Under the pieces are notes generated by a model. That model did not search any database, was not told the origin of the DNA, and saw only the letters and a list, made by a program, of their open reading frames with translations. The position numbers and the translations under genes are program-made. From Zetaproteobacteria bacterium (lineage in GTDB: Bacteria; Pseudomonadota; Zetaproteobacteria; Mariprofundales; Mariprofundaceae), in contig JAJRVH010000096.1 in the NCBI GenBank assembly GCA_021545625.1, positions 1 to 9,904 of the forward strand: a DNA stretch of 9,904 nucleotides, given 5' to 3'. Every line of letters begins with the position of its first letter. Positions within the stretch are counted from its first letter, which is position 1. Below are positions 1 through 7,109 of the stretch, piece after piece.

Positions 1-664
1 CGGCTCCGAGACAGTCGCCGCTCATGCCGCCGAGCCGCCAGCCGAGCCATGCCCGCCACAGCCACAGCACCGCCACGGCCGTGACGGCAAAGGCCGGCGA
101 CACGAGCAGCATGCTCAGCGCAAACAGCGCCGCTCCCCACAACCACAGGGAGCGGCGGGAGACCTGCCAGCTGAAACGCTCGCCGCTGCCGGGCGCCAGC
201 ACATCCAGCGTCTGCGACCAGTACACCGAACCCAGCCGCGCCCAGGCCGGAATCAGCAACAGCGACCAGAGCGCGGCATCCGGCAGCGATGCCGCGCCGA
301 CAAGCTTGGCGAACAGAATCATAACGATGGCCATGACACCGAAAGCGCCGGTATGGGGATCCTTGAGCACGGCATGGAAACGCTCCGGATCGCGGTGGGC
401 GGCCCCCAGCGCATCGGCGAGATCAGCGGCGCCGTCCAGATGCAGGCCGCCGCTGATCGCCAGCCAGGCCGCCGTGACCAGCCAGGCCGCCAGCCAGGAC
501 GATGTCGAGGCAAGCTGGAAAATGACCATCAGCAGGGCACCGACCGCCAGACCGACCAGCGGGAACCAGACGGCCGATGCGGCCAGCTCCTCGTCGCGGA
601 AATGCCGCAGGGGCGGCATCGGGATGCGGGTCAGAAAGCCGAAGGCCAGATTCAGTCCCCTCAT
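1..664 (-). CDS. cobS: Adenosylcobinamide-GDP ribazoletransferase (cobalamin synthase), 3' end cut by window
   Basis: CobS is an integral inner-membrane enzyme that joins adenosylcobinamide-GDP to alpha-ribazole (phosphate), the step that completes the cobalamin nucleotide loop. Reading the minus strand from the ATG at 664 gives 221 uninterrupted codons up to the left edge, with no stop, so the C-terminus (perhaps 20-40 residues by family length) is missing. The N-terminus has the family look (LAFGFLTRIPMP, residues 7-17). The acidic metal-binding motif GGLHLDGAADLADALGA lies at residues 72-88, and the motif GGMSGDCLGA ends the visible part at 212-221. Hydrophobic stretches at about 33-50, 57-71, 108-123, 129-141 and 175-204 fit a multi-spanning protein. 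The ATG overlaps the TGA of the upstream phosphatase gene (ATGA), and a GGGAG ribosome binding site precedes it. Identification is secure; only the end is unseen. Confidence 0.96.
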   Translation of the reverse strand, partial: MRGLNLAFGFLTRIPMPPLRHFRDEELAASAVWFPLVGLAVGALLMVIFQLASTSSWLAAWLVTAAWLAISGGLHLDGAADLADALGAAHRDPERFHAVLKDPHTGAFGVMAIVMILFAKLVGAASLPDAALWSLLLIPAWARLGSVYWSQTLDVLAPGSGERFSWQVSRRSLWLWGAALFALSMLLVSPAFAVTAVAVLWLWRAWLGWRLGGMSGDCLGA

Positions 665-1269
665 CCGGTCTCCCGGTTCAGAAACAGCAGCCGCGGCTGT
701 TCGCCGACCAGCAGCGACACCCGACTCCAGGAGGCATAAGGCAGATGCAGCCGCCACAATGCAGACGGCGGCATATCGAGCACATGGGCGATCAGCACGC
801 GGATCACGCCGCCGTGCGCAACCAGCAGCCGGTGTTCGCCGTCCGCGCCGGCCAGCCAGTCGCGCCAGCTGCCGAGCACCCGCGCCGCGAACGCGTCGAA
901 CGGCTCGCCGCCGGGCGGACAGATGCCGGCGGGTGACTGCCGGAATCTCCGCAACAGCGTTGCGTGCGAATGATGCAGTTCATCGAAGCTCCGATTCTCC
1001 CAGTCGCCGAAATCCATTTCCCGCATATCGTCGAGGAGCTTCAGGCTTACGCCGCGCGCACCGGCCAGCCGGGCCGCGAACGAACGGCAGCGCGACAGCG
1101 GCGAGGCGGCAACCTGCGTCAGCGGCGCATCCTCCAGCCGCCGGCCGACCACCTCCATCTGCCGACGGCCATCCGTGGACAGGGGTACATCGGTACTGCC
1201 GCGAAACGCCCAGCCGTTCGCCGCCACCTCGCCATGGCGCAGCAGGTCGATGACGACCGGTTCAGCCAT
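661..1269 (-). CDS. cobC: Alpha-ribazole phosphatase, histidine phosphatase family (CobC-like)
   Basis: A 202-residue histidine phosphatase. In this setting it most likely removes the 5'-phosphate from alpha-ribazole phosphate or from adenosylcobalamin 5'-phosphate, in the cytoplasm. The catalytic signature LLRHGE is at residues 9-14, with H12 the phosphorylated histidine. ASPLSR at 55-60 supplies the second arginine. E84 lies in MREMDFGDWE (82-91), the usual acid-base position, and VAHGG at 150-154 provides the second histidine (H152). Length is normal for the family. The start ATG lies inside the last codons of cobT (8-base overlap), and the stop forms the ATGA overlap with cobS. I see no strong ribosome binding site, so translation probably depends on coupling to cobT. 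Histidine phosphatases are functionally diverse; the assignment to alpha-ribazole rests mainly on the position between cobT and cobS. Not to be confused with the aminotransferase that is called CobC in pseudomonads. Confidence 0.9.
   Translation of the reverse strand: MAEPVVIDLLRHGEVAANGWAFRGSTDVPLSTDGRRQMEVVGRRLEDAPLTQVAASPLSRCRSFAARLAGARGVSLKLLDDMREMDFGDWENRSFDELHHSHATLLRRFRQSPAGICPPGGEPFDAFAARVLGSWRDWLAGADGEHRLLVAHGGVIRVLIAHVLDMPPSALWRLHLPYASWSRVSLLVGEQPRLLFLNRETG
670..674 (-). promoter_or_regulatory. Ribosome binding site of cobS
   Basis: GGGAG on the minus strand, 5 bases before the cobS ATG at 664 and inside the end of the phosphatase gene. It supports this start, so cobS probably recruits ribosomes itself as well as by coupling through the ATGA overlap. 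Confidence 0.6.
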
Positions 1270-2284
1270 CGCGGTCGGTCACGCCGGCGCTCTCGAAGCT
1301 TGCCATGTCGTTGTGCAGCGCCACCGCCGACTGCAGCAGCGGAACAACCAGCGCCGCCCCCGAGCCTTCGCCGAGACGCATGCCGAAATCGAGCAGCGGC
1401 GAAAGCCCCAGCGCTTCCAGCGCCAGCGCATGCCCCGTTTCCTGCGACACATGGCTGGCCAGCATCCAGCGACCGATCTCCGGCTCGAAACAGCGCGCAG
1501 CCAGCGCGGCCGCGGCGGAGATAAAGCCGTCGATCAGCACCGGCACGCCGGCCTCCGCCGCCTGCAGATAGAAACCGGCCATCGCGGCAATCTCCAGCCC
1601 GCCGAGTTCGCGCAGCGCATCCGCGTCCGGCTGGCCGGCAACACGTCCGAGGGCTTCCCCGACCACCTCCAGTTTGTGCCGGTAGGCGGCCTGATCGACG
1701 CCGGTGCCCGTCCCGACCACCTCCTCCGGGGAAGCTCCGGTCAGGCGGCAGATCAGGCAGGCGCTGGCCGTCGTATTGCCGATACCCATATCGCCTGCGA
1801 TCAGCAGGTTCGCCCCCCCGTCCATCGCCGCACATGCCTGATCCCGGCCCGCCTGCATCGCGGCCCGCATCTCGTCCCCGCTCATGGCCGGCCCGTGCAG
1901 AAGGCTGGCCGTGCCGCGGCGGACATTCGCATGCACGATGCCGTCGAGCTCCGCCAGATCCGCGGCAACGCCGACATCGACGACCGCAAGGCTGGCGCCG
2001 CACTGCCGGGCCAGCACGTTGATCGCCGCCCCGCCGCGCGCGAAATTCCTCACCATCTCGGCCGTCACGACCGACGGATAGGCGCTCACCCCCTCCTCGC
2101 ATACGCCGTGGTCGCCGGCGAACACCGCGATATGCGGACGCAGCGGCTCGGGCTTCACCCTTCCCTGCCGGGCCGCCAGCCAGCAGGCGATATCCTCCAG
2201 TCTTCCCAGCGAACCGCGCGGCTTGGTCAGGCAGTCCTGATGCGCCCGCGCCTCGCTCTCGCTTCCTGTCATGCAAACGCTCAT
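1262..2284 (-). CDS. cobT: Nicotinate-nucleotide--dimethylbenzimidazole phosphoribosyltransferase
   Basis: CobT moves the phosphoribosyl group of nicotinate mononucleotide to DMB, giving alpha-ribazole 5'-phosphate; the DMB is presumably supplied by BluB, encoded further right. The 340-residue product is close to the usual length of about 350. Family landmarks are KPRGSLGRLED (21-31), FAGDHGV (55-61), GDMGIGNTT (164-172), GTGTGVD (191-197) and the C-terminal DFGMRLGEGSGAAL (299-312), where E306 matches the catalytic base (Glu317 of the Salmonella enzyme). By spacing, K204 matches Salmonella Lys213 and D165 matches Glu174, a conservative change. The reading frame is open further upstream, but the start at 2284 is preferred: it overlaps the cobU stop as ATGA, has AAGGAG 11 bases upstream, and gives the expected N-terminus. 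A second in-frame ATG at 2272 is possible. The gene overlaps the phosphatase gene by 8 bases. Confidence 0.97.
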   Translation of the reverse strand: MSVCMTGSESEARAHQDCLTKPRGSLGRLEDIACWLAARQGRVKPEPLRPHIAVFAGDHGVCEEGVSAYPSVVTAEMVRNFARGGAAINVLARQCGASLAVVDVGVAADLAELDGIVHANVRRGTASLLHGPAMSGDEMRAAMQAGRDQACAAMDGGANLLIAGDMGIGNTTASACLICRLTGASPEEVVGTGTGVDQAAYRHKLEVVGEALGRVAGQPDADALRELGGLEIAAMAGFYLQAAEAGVPVLIDGFISAAAALAARCFEPEIGRWMLASHVSQETGHALALEALGLSPLLDFGMRLGEGSGAALVVPLLQSAVALHNDMASFESAGVTDRDG

Positions 2285-2808
2285 GTTCCGTTTTTCTCCT
2301 TCAGCAACAGCGGCAGGCCCGCCGCAACGAATTCCACCCTGTCCGCCACAGCCGCCACACGCTGGTTCAGGCGCCCCTGCGCATCGCGAAAGGCACGGCC
2401 GAGCGGCGTCTCCGGCACCAGCCCCATGCCAACCTCGTTGGACACCAGCATGATCCCGCCGTCCAGTTCCGGCAGCAGTGCGCACAGCTTGTCAGTTTCG
2501 CGCACAGGTTCAATGCCCGCATGCATCAGATTCGACAGCCACAGGGTCAGGCAATCGACGACGACGATACAGTCCGGGGAGACGATATCCGGCAGCGTTT
2601 CGACAAGCGCCGTTTCCTCCTCGACGGTGCGCCAGTCATCGCCGCGCCGGGCCCGGTGATGCAGCAGACGCTGCCGCCATTCGTCGTCATCGGGCAACCG
2701 CGGAGCCGTCGCGAGATACACCGGCGACAGGCCGCTATCCCGGGCCAGACATTCGGCGCGCCTGCTTTTGCCGCTGCGTGCTCCTCCCAGAATCAGCGTC
2801 ACGGGCAT
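2281..2808 (-). CDS. cobU: Adenosylcobinamide kinase / adenosylcobinamide-phosphate guanylyltransferase
   Basis: A bifunctional cytoplasmic enzyme, also called CobP: it phosphorylates adenosylcobinamide and then transfers GMP from GTP to give adenosylcobinamide-GDP, the substrate of CobS. The 175-residue protein has the usual length. The P-loop GGARSGKS is at residues 8-15. The segment YLATAPRLPDDDEW (31-44) leads to HHRARR (50-55), where H51 corresponds to the histidine that carries GMP in Salmonella CobU (His46). VDCLTLWLSNLM (84-95) and SNEVGMGLVPETPLGR (123-138) are typical of the family. The start at 2808 has a strong ribosome binding site (GGAGGAGG) and lies within the last codons of cobD (10-base overlap). 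The stop forms an ATGA overlap with cobT. Confidence 0.97.
   Translation of the reverse strand: MPVTLILGGARSGKSRRAECLARDSGLSPVYLATAPRLPDDDEWRQRLLHHRARRGDDWRTVEEETALVETLPDIVSPDCIVVVDCLTLWLSNLMHAGIEPVRETDKLCALLPELDGGIMLVSNEVGMGLVPETPLGRAFRDAQGRLNQRVAAVADRVEFVAAGLPLLLKEKNGT
2296..2301 (-). promoter_or_regulatory. Ribosome binding site of cobT
   Basis: AAGGAG on the minus strand, 11 bases before the ATG at 2284 and within the last codons of cobU. The spacing is slightly long, but it favours the 2284 start over the longer open frame. Confidence 0.5.
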
Positions 2809-3743
2809 AATGCCTCCTCCAGCCGGCGCCAGCCGGCTTCATCGCCCGGCAGCCCGAAACGCAGGCAGCCGGCCAGTTGCGGCCATTCGGGAAATGCGCG
2901 CACCAGAATGCGATGCGCCGGAAAATCCGGCATCGCGGCGCATGCCCCGGCCAGCACGAAGGATGCCGCCGACGCCCGGACATGCCAGCCGTGCGCGCCG
3001 AGCAGTTCGCCCAGCCGCTGCCGGGCCGCCCGCGCCTGCGCATCGCGACCATCGGCCTCAGGCAGCAGATCCGGCAGCAGATGCAGCGCCATGGTCGGGG
3101 CGGGCCAGGGCGGCAGCCAGGCCCTGAGCTTCCGGATCACGGTCTCGTCGGCGATCACATAACCCAGCCTCAGGCCGGGAATACAGAACGTCTTGGTCAG
3201 CGAACCCAACCGCAGCACGCCGGCCTTCAGCCCGATGCCGCGGCGCTCCGCAAACGGCATATACGATTCATCCAGCACGCCGGAGTACCCATCCGGAAAC
3301 GGCTGCGATGCGCCGTCCGGATTATGCGGCGACGTCAGCCACAGGGCGTCGGCCACGGGCGGCTCGCCGGATTCGAAGCCGCGCACCTCGCAGCCAGACC
3401 GCCGGGCGCAGCGCAGCGGCTCGCTGTAGCACGGCACGCGCACGGCCACCGATTTCCAGCCCATGGCCTGGAATACGATCTCGATCACGGCCTGGGCGCC
3501 ACTCGCAATCAGCACGCAATCCGGCCCGACCCCGAAATCAGCCGCCAGCGCCGAACGGGCCGGCTCGCCGTCGATATCGGGATAATATCCGGCCAGCAGG
3601 GCATGTCGCCGCATCCAGTCGCCCAGCCATGCCGGCGCCCCCGCCGGGTGCAGGCCGGTGGACAGGTCGAGGATATCGCGCACATCGCAGCCCCATGCGC
3701 GCGCCGCCTCCTCAATCCCGCCACCATGCGGCAACGGCATCAT
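2799..3743 (-). CDS. cobD: Threonine-phosphate decarboxylase (PLP-dependent, CobD/CobC family)
   Basis: A class I/II-fold PLP enzyme of the family that decarboxylates L-threonine O-3-phosphate to (R)-1-amino-2-propanol O-2-phosphate, the linker attached by CbiB. From the start at 3743 the protein has 314 residues, somewhat short for the family. The N-terminal pattern PLPHGGGIEEAA (3-14) and LDLSTGLHP (25-33) is characteristic. SPHNPDG (138-144) holds the cofactor asparagine N141, and DESY (158-161) the aspartate and tyrosine of the PLP site. K184 in SLTKTF is the Schiff-base lysine; GLRLGY (190-195) and LRFGLPG (294-300) contain conserved arginines. The frame stays open to 3800 inside cbiB, but MMPLPHGGG, 4 bases after the cbiB stop, is the natural N-terminus; the ATG at 3740 is an equal alternative. 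No clear ribosome binding site is visible. The same family is called CobC in pseudomonads. No L-threonine kinase is present in the window. Confidence 0.92.
   Translation of the reverse strand: MMPLPHGGGIEEAARAWGCDVRDILDLSTGLHPAGAPAWLGDWMRRHALLAGYYPDIDGEPARSALAADFGVGPDCVLIASGAQAVIEIVFQAMGWKSVAVRVPCYSEPLRCARRSGCEVRGFESGEPPVADALWLTSPHNPDGASQPFPDGYSGVLDESYMPFAERRGIGLKAGVLRLGSLTKTFCIPGLRLGYVIADETVIRKLRAWLPPWPAPTMALHLLPDLLPEADGRDAQARAARQRLGELLGAHGWHVRASAASFVLAGACAAMPDFPAHRILVRAFPEWPQLAGCLRFGLPGDEAGWRRLEEALCP
2813..2820 (-). promoter_or_regulatory. Strong ribosome binding site of cobU
   Basis: GGAGGAGG on the minus strand, 4 bases before the cobU ATG at 2808 (7 bases if the upstream GGAGG pairs). 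It lies in the C-terminal codons of cobD and is the best ribosome binding site in the left part of the locus, which suggests cobU is translated well independently of cobD. Confidence 0.7.
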
Positions 3744-3747
3744 GCCA

Positions 3748-4620
3748 TCAGAAGACAAGCGACATCCCGAACGCCAGCAGCGCCGCCGCTCCCAGTGCAT
3801 GCCGGACGATTTTCAGGGCTTCCACCGCCCCGGCATCCGCGCGGCATGCGTCGGACGGCCCGTACCAGGGGCGCTGTTCGATGATCCCGCCCCTCACAAC
3901 CGGCCCGCCCAGCCTGACCCCGGCGGACCATGCCAGCGCAGCCTCGGGCCAGCCGGCATTCGGCGATGCATGCGTTTGCGCCTGCGCCCGAACCTGCTGC
4001 CAGCCGACATCCCGCCCCGCCCATAAAAGCAACCGGGCCGTGATGCGGGCCGGCAGCCAGTTGGCAAGATCGTCCGCCCTGGCGCTCCACCATCCGAAGC
4101 GCCGGTAGCGTTTCGTCCGGTAACCCCACATCGCATCCAGCGTATTGATCATCCGGTACAGCGCAGCGCCTGGCGCTCCCAGCAGGACAAACCAGAACAG
4201 CGGCGCCAGCACCGCATCGGAAGCGTTCTCGGCCAGCGATTCCAGCGCCGCGCAACGCGTATCGGCCATATCCATCGTATCAACATCGCGGCTGACGATA
4301 CGGCTCACCGCCTGCTGCGCGCCGCTCAGGGTCTGCGCTTCCAGCACCGTCTTCACATGCGCGAACAGCGACTTCCAGCCGATACAGAGCCACAGCAGCA
4401 GCGCATCGAACAGCCGGCCGGACAGGCCGTGCAGCAGCAGGATCATCGCGAATGGCAGTCCGGTGACAAACAGCCATGCGGCCATGCCCGCCCGGCGGTC
4501 ATCGTCATACAGCCACGACTCGCACCAGTGCGCCCAGCGCCCGAACCAGGCCACCGGATGCCAGCGGCTGCCCGGATCGCCCAGCAGCCATTCCAGCGTC
4601 AGGGCCATAACCACGGTCAT
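3748..4620 (-). CDS. cbiB: Adenosylcobinamide-phosphate synthase
   Basis: CbiB (CobD in the Pseudomonas naming) is an inner-membrane enzyme that attaches aminopropanol (phosphate) to adenosylcobyric acid. The 290-residue product has family motifs in order: EWLLGDPGSRWHPV (10-23), SRDVDTMD (110-117), ESLAENASDAVLAPLFW (127-143), YRMINTLDAMWGY (155-167), DDLANWLPARITA (183-195) and SPNAGWPEAALA (219-230). Hydrophobic stretches at about 46-63, 71-82, 137-153 and 276-288 fit a membrane protein. The start at 4620 overlaps the cobQ stop as ATGA and follows a G-rich, Shine-Dalgarno-like run; the longer open frame upstream is a shadow inside cobQ. The stop lies 4 bases before cobD, its functional partner, so the two are probably translated together. 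Length is slightly short but all motifs are intact. Confidence 0.96.
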   Translation of the reverse strand: MTVVMALTLEWLLGDPGSRWHPVAWFGRWAHWCESWLYDDDRRAGMAAWLFVTGLPFAMILLLHGLSGRLFDALLLWLCIGWKSLFAHVKTVLEAQTLSGAQQAVSRIVSRDVDTMDMADTRCAALESLAENASDAVLAPLFWFVLLGAPGAALYRMINTLDAMWGYRTKRYRRFGWWSARADDLANWLPARITARLLLWAGRDVGWQQVRAQAQTHASPNAGWPEAALAWSAGVRLGGPVVRGGIIEQRPWYGPSDACRADAGAVEALKIVRHALGAAALLAFGMSLVF

Positions 4621-6035
4621 GTCGCCGCCCCCCTGCGCAACAGCGGCGCCAGAAGTTCCGGGGCCAGCTCCCGCTCCAGCGTATCGGCCAGCAGATCCAG
4701 CGAAGCCAGCGTGCGCCGGCGCTGATCGATGCCGTCGCCGTCCGCATGCCCCATCGCCGCCAGCCAGGCCTTGCGAAAGCCGCCCTGCTCGAACAGGCCG
4801 TGCACATAGCTGCCCCACACCTGGCCATCTTCCGAGCGCACCGCGAACGGAAACAGCGCATCGTCGATATCGGACTCACCGTGATGAATCTCGTAGCCGG
4901 TAACACGGACGGACTCAGGCCAGCGCGCAATCCCGTCCACGCGCCGCAATGTCTTCTGCGGACGCATCGTCGTGGCGATCGGCAGCCAGCCCAGCCCATC
5001 GCCGCCTTCCGCACCGGCGTCGCGGATATACCGCCCCAGCATCTGCATGCCGCCGCACAGGCCGAGCAGTCTGCCGCCGTGGCGCAGATGGCGCTGCAAC
5101 GCGACCACGAACCCCTGATCCCGCAGCCATTGCAGATCGGTCACCACATGCTTCGAACCGGGCAGGATCACAACATCGGCCGGCTGCAACTCCCCGGCCC
5201 GGCGCACGAAGCGGACGGAAACGCCGGATTCGGCGGCCAGCGGATCGATGTCATCGTGATTGGACATGCGCGGATATGCGATCACGGCAACATGGAAAAC
5301 GCCACCGCCGGCCCTCGCGTGCCGGTACGGCGCATCTTCCTCCGGCAGATCGAGCGGCAGCCACGGCAACACGCCGGCCAGCGGCTTGCCGGTCTCACGC
5401 ACGAGCCAGTCCAGCGCCTCCCCCAGCAGCTCGCGCGAACCGCGGAAACGGTTGATCAGCAGCGCCCGGACGCGCCTTCGCTCGGCAGCGGACAGGGTAT
5501 CCAGCGTTCCCTTCAGGGAAGCGAACACGCCACCGCGGTCGATATCGCCGACCAGCCATACCGGCACCCCGGCAGCCCCGGCGAAACCCATATTGGCGAT
5601 GTCGCCGCGCCTGAGATTCGGCTCGGCCGGCGAGCCTGCGCCTTCAACCACCACCATGTCGTAGCGGCTGCCGAGGCGTTCGAACGATTCAAGTACGGTA
5701 TCCAGCAGACCCTCGCGATCCTCGTGGAAGCGCCGCGCCTCCAGCCTGCCGGCCACCTGTCCGCGCACGATCAGCTGCGCGGTCTGATCGGCCTCCGGCT
5801 TGATCAGCACCGGATTCATATCCGTCACCGGTTCCAGGCCGCAAGCCAGCGCCTGCAGGGCCTGTGCACGACCAACCTCGCCGCCGTCGGCCGTCACCGC
5901 CGCGTTGTTGCTCATGTTCTGCGGCTTGAACGGCGCAACCCGCACGCCGTTCCTGGCCAGCAGCCGGCACAGCCCCGCCGTCAGCACCGACTTGCCGACG
6001 CCCGAGGCCGTGCCCTGGATCATCAGCGCGTTCAT
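4617..6035 (-). CDS. cobQ: Cobyric acid synthase (glutamine-hydrolysing)
   Basis: CobQ (CbiP) amidates the b, d, e and g carboxyl groups of adenosylcobyrinic acid a,c-diamide with glutamine and ATP, giving adenosylcobyric acid. The 472-residue product is complete. The N-terminal DTB-synthetase-like ATPase half has GTASGVGKS (8-16), PFKPQNMSNN (35-44), VVEGAGSPAE (129-138) and GDIDRGGVFAS (163-173). The C-terminal type-1 glutaminase half has VILPGSKH (289-296), LGLCGGMQMLG (324-334, catalytic C327), YEIHHG (381-386) and SYVHGLFE (409-416, with H412 the catalytic histidine). It is the first gene of the left block; behind it lie 156 bases and then a divergent gene. No good ribosome binding site precedes the ATG, which may mean translation was once coupled to a lost upstream gene. 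The stop forms an ATGA overlap with cbiB. Confidence 0.97.
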   Translation of the reverse strand: MNALMIQGTASGVGKSVLTAGLCRLLARNGVRVAPFKPQNMSNNAAVTADGGEVGRAQALQALACGLEPVTDMNPVLIKPEADQTAQLIVRGQVAGRLEARRFHEDREGLLDTVLESFERLGSRYDMVVVEGAGSPAEPNLRRGDIANMGFAGAAGVPVWLVGDIDRGGVFASLKGTLDTLSAAERRRVRALLINRFRGSRELLGEALDWLVRETGKPLAGVLPWLPLDLPEEDAPYRHARAGGGVFHVAVIAYPRMSNHDDIDPLAAESGVSVRFVRRAGELQPADVVILPGSKHVVTDLQWLRDQGFVVALQRHLRHGGRLLGLCGGMQMLGRYIRDAGAEGGDGLGWLPIATTMRPQKTLRRVDGIARWPESVRVTGYEIHHGESDIDDALFPFAVRSEDGQVWGSYVHGLFEQGGFRKAWLAAMGHADGDGIDQRRRTLASLDLLADTLERELAPELLAPLLRRGAAT

Positions 6036-6191
6036 CGGCCCGCTGTCGGGGACATCGAATATGCTTGCCGGCTCATGCGGCCGGAGCGTAATTCAGCAGC
6101 CGGGTCGTGGAAAGCGCGAACCGCCGACGCCTGTGGCTGGATGTATCAGACCGCTTCTGCCATCATTACCATCCCGACGGGAGGGAGAACG
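6036..6191. promoter_or_regulatory. Divergent intergenic region between cobQ and the phospholipase-like gene
   Basis: These 156 bases separate two genes that point away from each other, so at least the plus-strand gene, and probably the cobQ block, should have a promoter here. I see only weak candidates, such as TTGCCG (6065-6070) and TAATTC (6089-6094) at 18-base spacing on the plus strand. A small inverted repeat CCGGC/GCCGG lies at 6068-6084. I looked on both strands for the conserved elements of a cobalamin riboswitch (the B12 box) and did not find a convincing one. On the minus strand a frame is open for about 36 codons and ends with a TGA that overlaps the cobQ ATG; its codon use is not clearly coding. 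Confidence 0.35.
6179..6187 (+). promoter_or_regulatory. Ribosome binding site of the phospholipase-like gene
   Basis: GGGAGGGAG ends 4 bases before the ATG at 6192. It decides the start in a frame that otherwise stays open far upstream, antisense to cobQ. Confidence 0.7.
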
Positions 6192-7109
6192 ATGACGATT
6201 CGCACATGCCTCCGGCTCTGGGTAGCCATGCTCACCTTTCTCATCTGCGGCACGAATGCCCATGCCATTGATCCGGAAAACCACGAGGCCCTGACGAAGC
6301 AGGCCGTCACCGCCTACCGGCAGTGTATCAAGTGGCTGGGCGTCAGGGACGCCCTGTCGCCCGGCGGTGACAATATCGCCCAATACACAAGCCTTGAGGA
6401 TCGGGATCACCTCTGGCGCAGGCTCATGAACTGGCATTTTTACGATGCCCATGACGGCACCCCACAGGCAATGGGATGGACCTTTTTCGGCGGCGAAAAA
6501 TCGCTTCATCATCTGTTTCGGAAACACATCAAATCGCTGGGTGCCGCCATCGATGAGCATCGCAGCGGGGACGTATACGAATACAGCGGCCGTATCCTGC
6601 ATTATATCCAGGACATGACCGTTCCGGCCCATGTGGCGCCGAACTTCCATTTCAAATTCATCATCGACAAATCCGACCCGTTCGATTCCATGCCTGAGTG
6701 GAAGCAGAGCGGCACATATACGTTTATCCCTTCCAGCGATTCCTGTCGCGTGTCGCCGGACAGCGTGGCCGACATCCCGAAGGGCCTGAACGGGATTCTC
6801 GGGAATACGGCCGACGATACACTGACCAGGATCAGGAAGAACATCCCCGTACCGGCAACGCACCGGCTGTACGGGAAGACGTGGGAATACTTCTGGATCA
6901 TCCGCGACGCCCGGGCGAAATACCCGGCAACGCAATCCGGTTTTGCTCCCTACGGGGCGCCGGGAAGAAACAGCTTCAGGGAGCTGTGCGCATCCGACCA
7001 TCAGACCTGCATGAGCTTTTTCCGCCGGAGCTACCGGAAAGCGATCGATGCCTCCGTCAAAACGCTGCTGCTGATCAATGCCGCCTATAACGCTGCGATG
7101 CTGAAATAG
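6192..7109 (+). CDS. Secreted protein of the zinc-dependent phospholipase C / P1 nuclease type
   Basis: A 305-residue exported protein on the strand opposite all its neighbours. Residues 1-25 form a signal peptide (basic start, hydrophobic core WVAMLTFLI, cleavage after AHA); no proper lipobox is present. The motif HYIQDMTVPAHV at 137-148 matches the zinc-dependent phospholipase C signature, with H137, D141 and H147 at the same spacing as the zinc ligands H118, D122 and H128 of the Bacillus cereus enzyme. H31 in ENHEALTKQAV and H82 in NWHFYDAHD are candidate further ligands. The N-terminal tryptophan ligand of the classic enzymes is not seen after the predicted cleavage site, and the last His/Glu pair is not obvious, so activity and substrate are open. 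Four cysteines in the mature part (C45, C185, C266, C273) could form disulfides. The start is fixed by GGGAGGGAG just upstream and by the signal peptide. Base composition is more A+T-rich than the flanks. A link to B12 is not evident; it looks like an insertion. Confidence 0.8.
   Translation: MTIRTCLRLWVAMLTFLICGTNAHAIDPENHEALTKQAVTAYRQCIKWLGVRDALSPGGDNIAQYTSLEDRDHLWRRLMNWHFYDAHDGTPQAMGWTFFGGEKSLHHLFRKHIKSLGAAIDEHRSGDVYEYSGRILHYIQDMTVPAHVAPNFHFKFIIDKSDPFDSMPEWKQSGTYTFIPSSDSCRVSPDSVADIPKGLNGILGNTADDTLTRIRKNIPVPATHRLYGKTWEYFWIIRDARAKYPATQSGFAPYGAPGRNSFRELCASDHQTCMSFFRRSYRKAIDASVKTLLLINAAYNAAMLK

Noticed and set aside
24..4108. Many long plus-strand open frames opposite the left B12 genes
   Set aside because: They are Arg/Pro/Ala-rich, show no domain motifs and mirror genes with clear catalytic residues. 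Such open frames are expected in GC-rich coding DNA.
4746..6191. Long plus-strand open frame running antisense to cobQ into the phospholipase-like gene
   Set aside because: The upstream part is the mirror of cobQ, whose motifs are all intact. The signal peptide and the ribosome binding site at 6179-6187 place the true start at 6192.
6036..6191. Cobalamin riboswitch in front of cobQ or the divergent gene
   Set aside because: A stretch near 6148-6163 (ATCAGACCGC followed by TTCTGCC) faintly recalls the B12 box, but the spacing and other conserved elements are missing on both strands.
6093..7001. Minus-strand open frame of 302 codons opposite the phospholipase-like gene
   Set aside because: It has no signal or domain motif, whereas the plus-strand frame has a signal peptide, a ribosome binding site and a recognisable metal motif.
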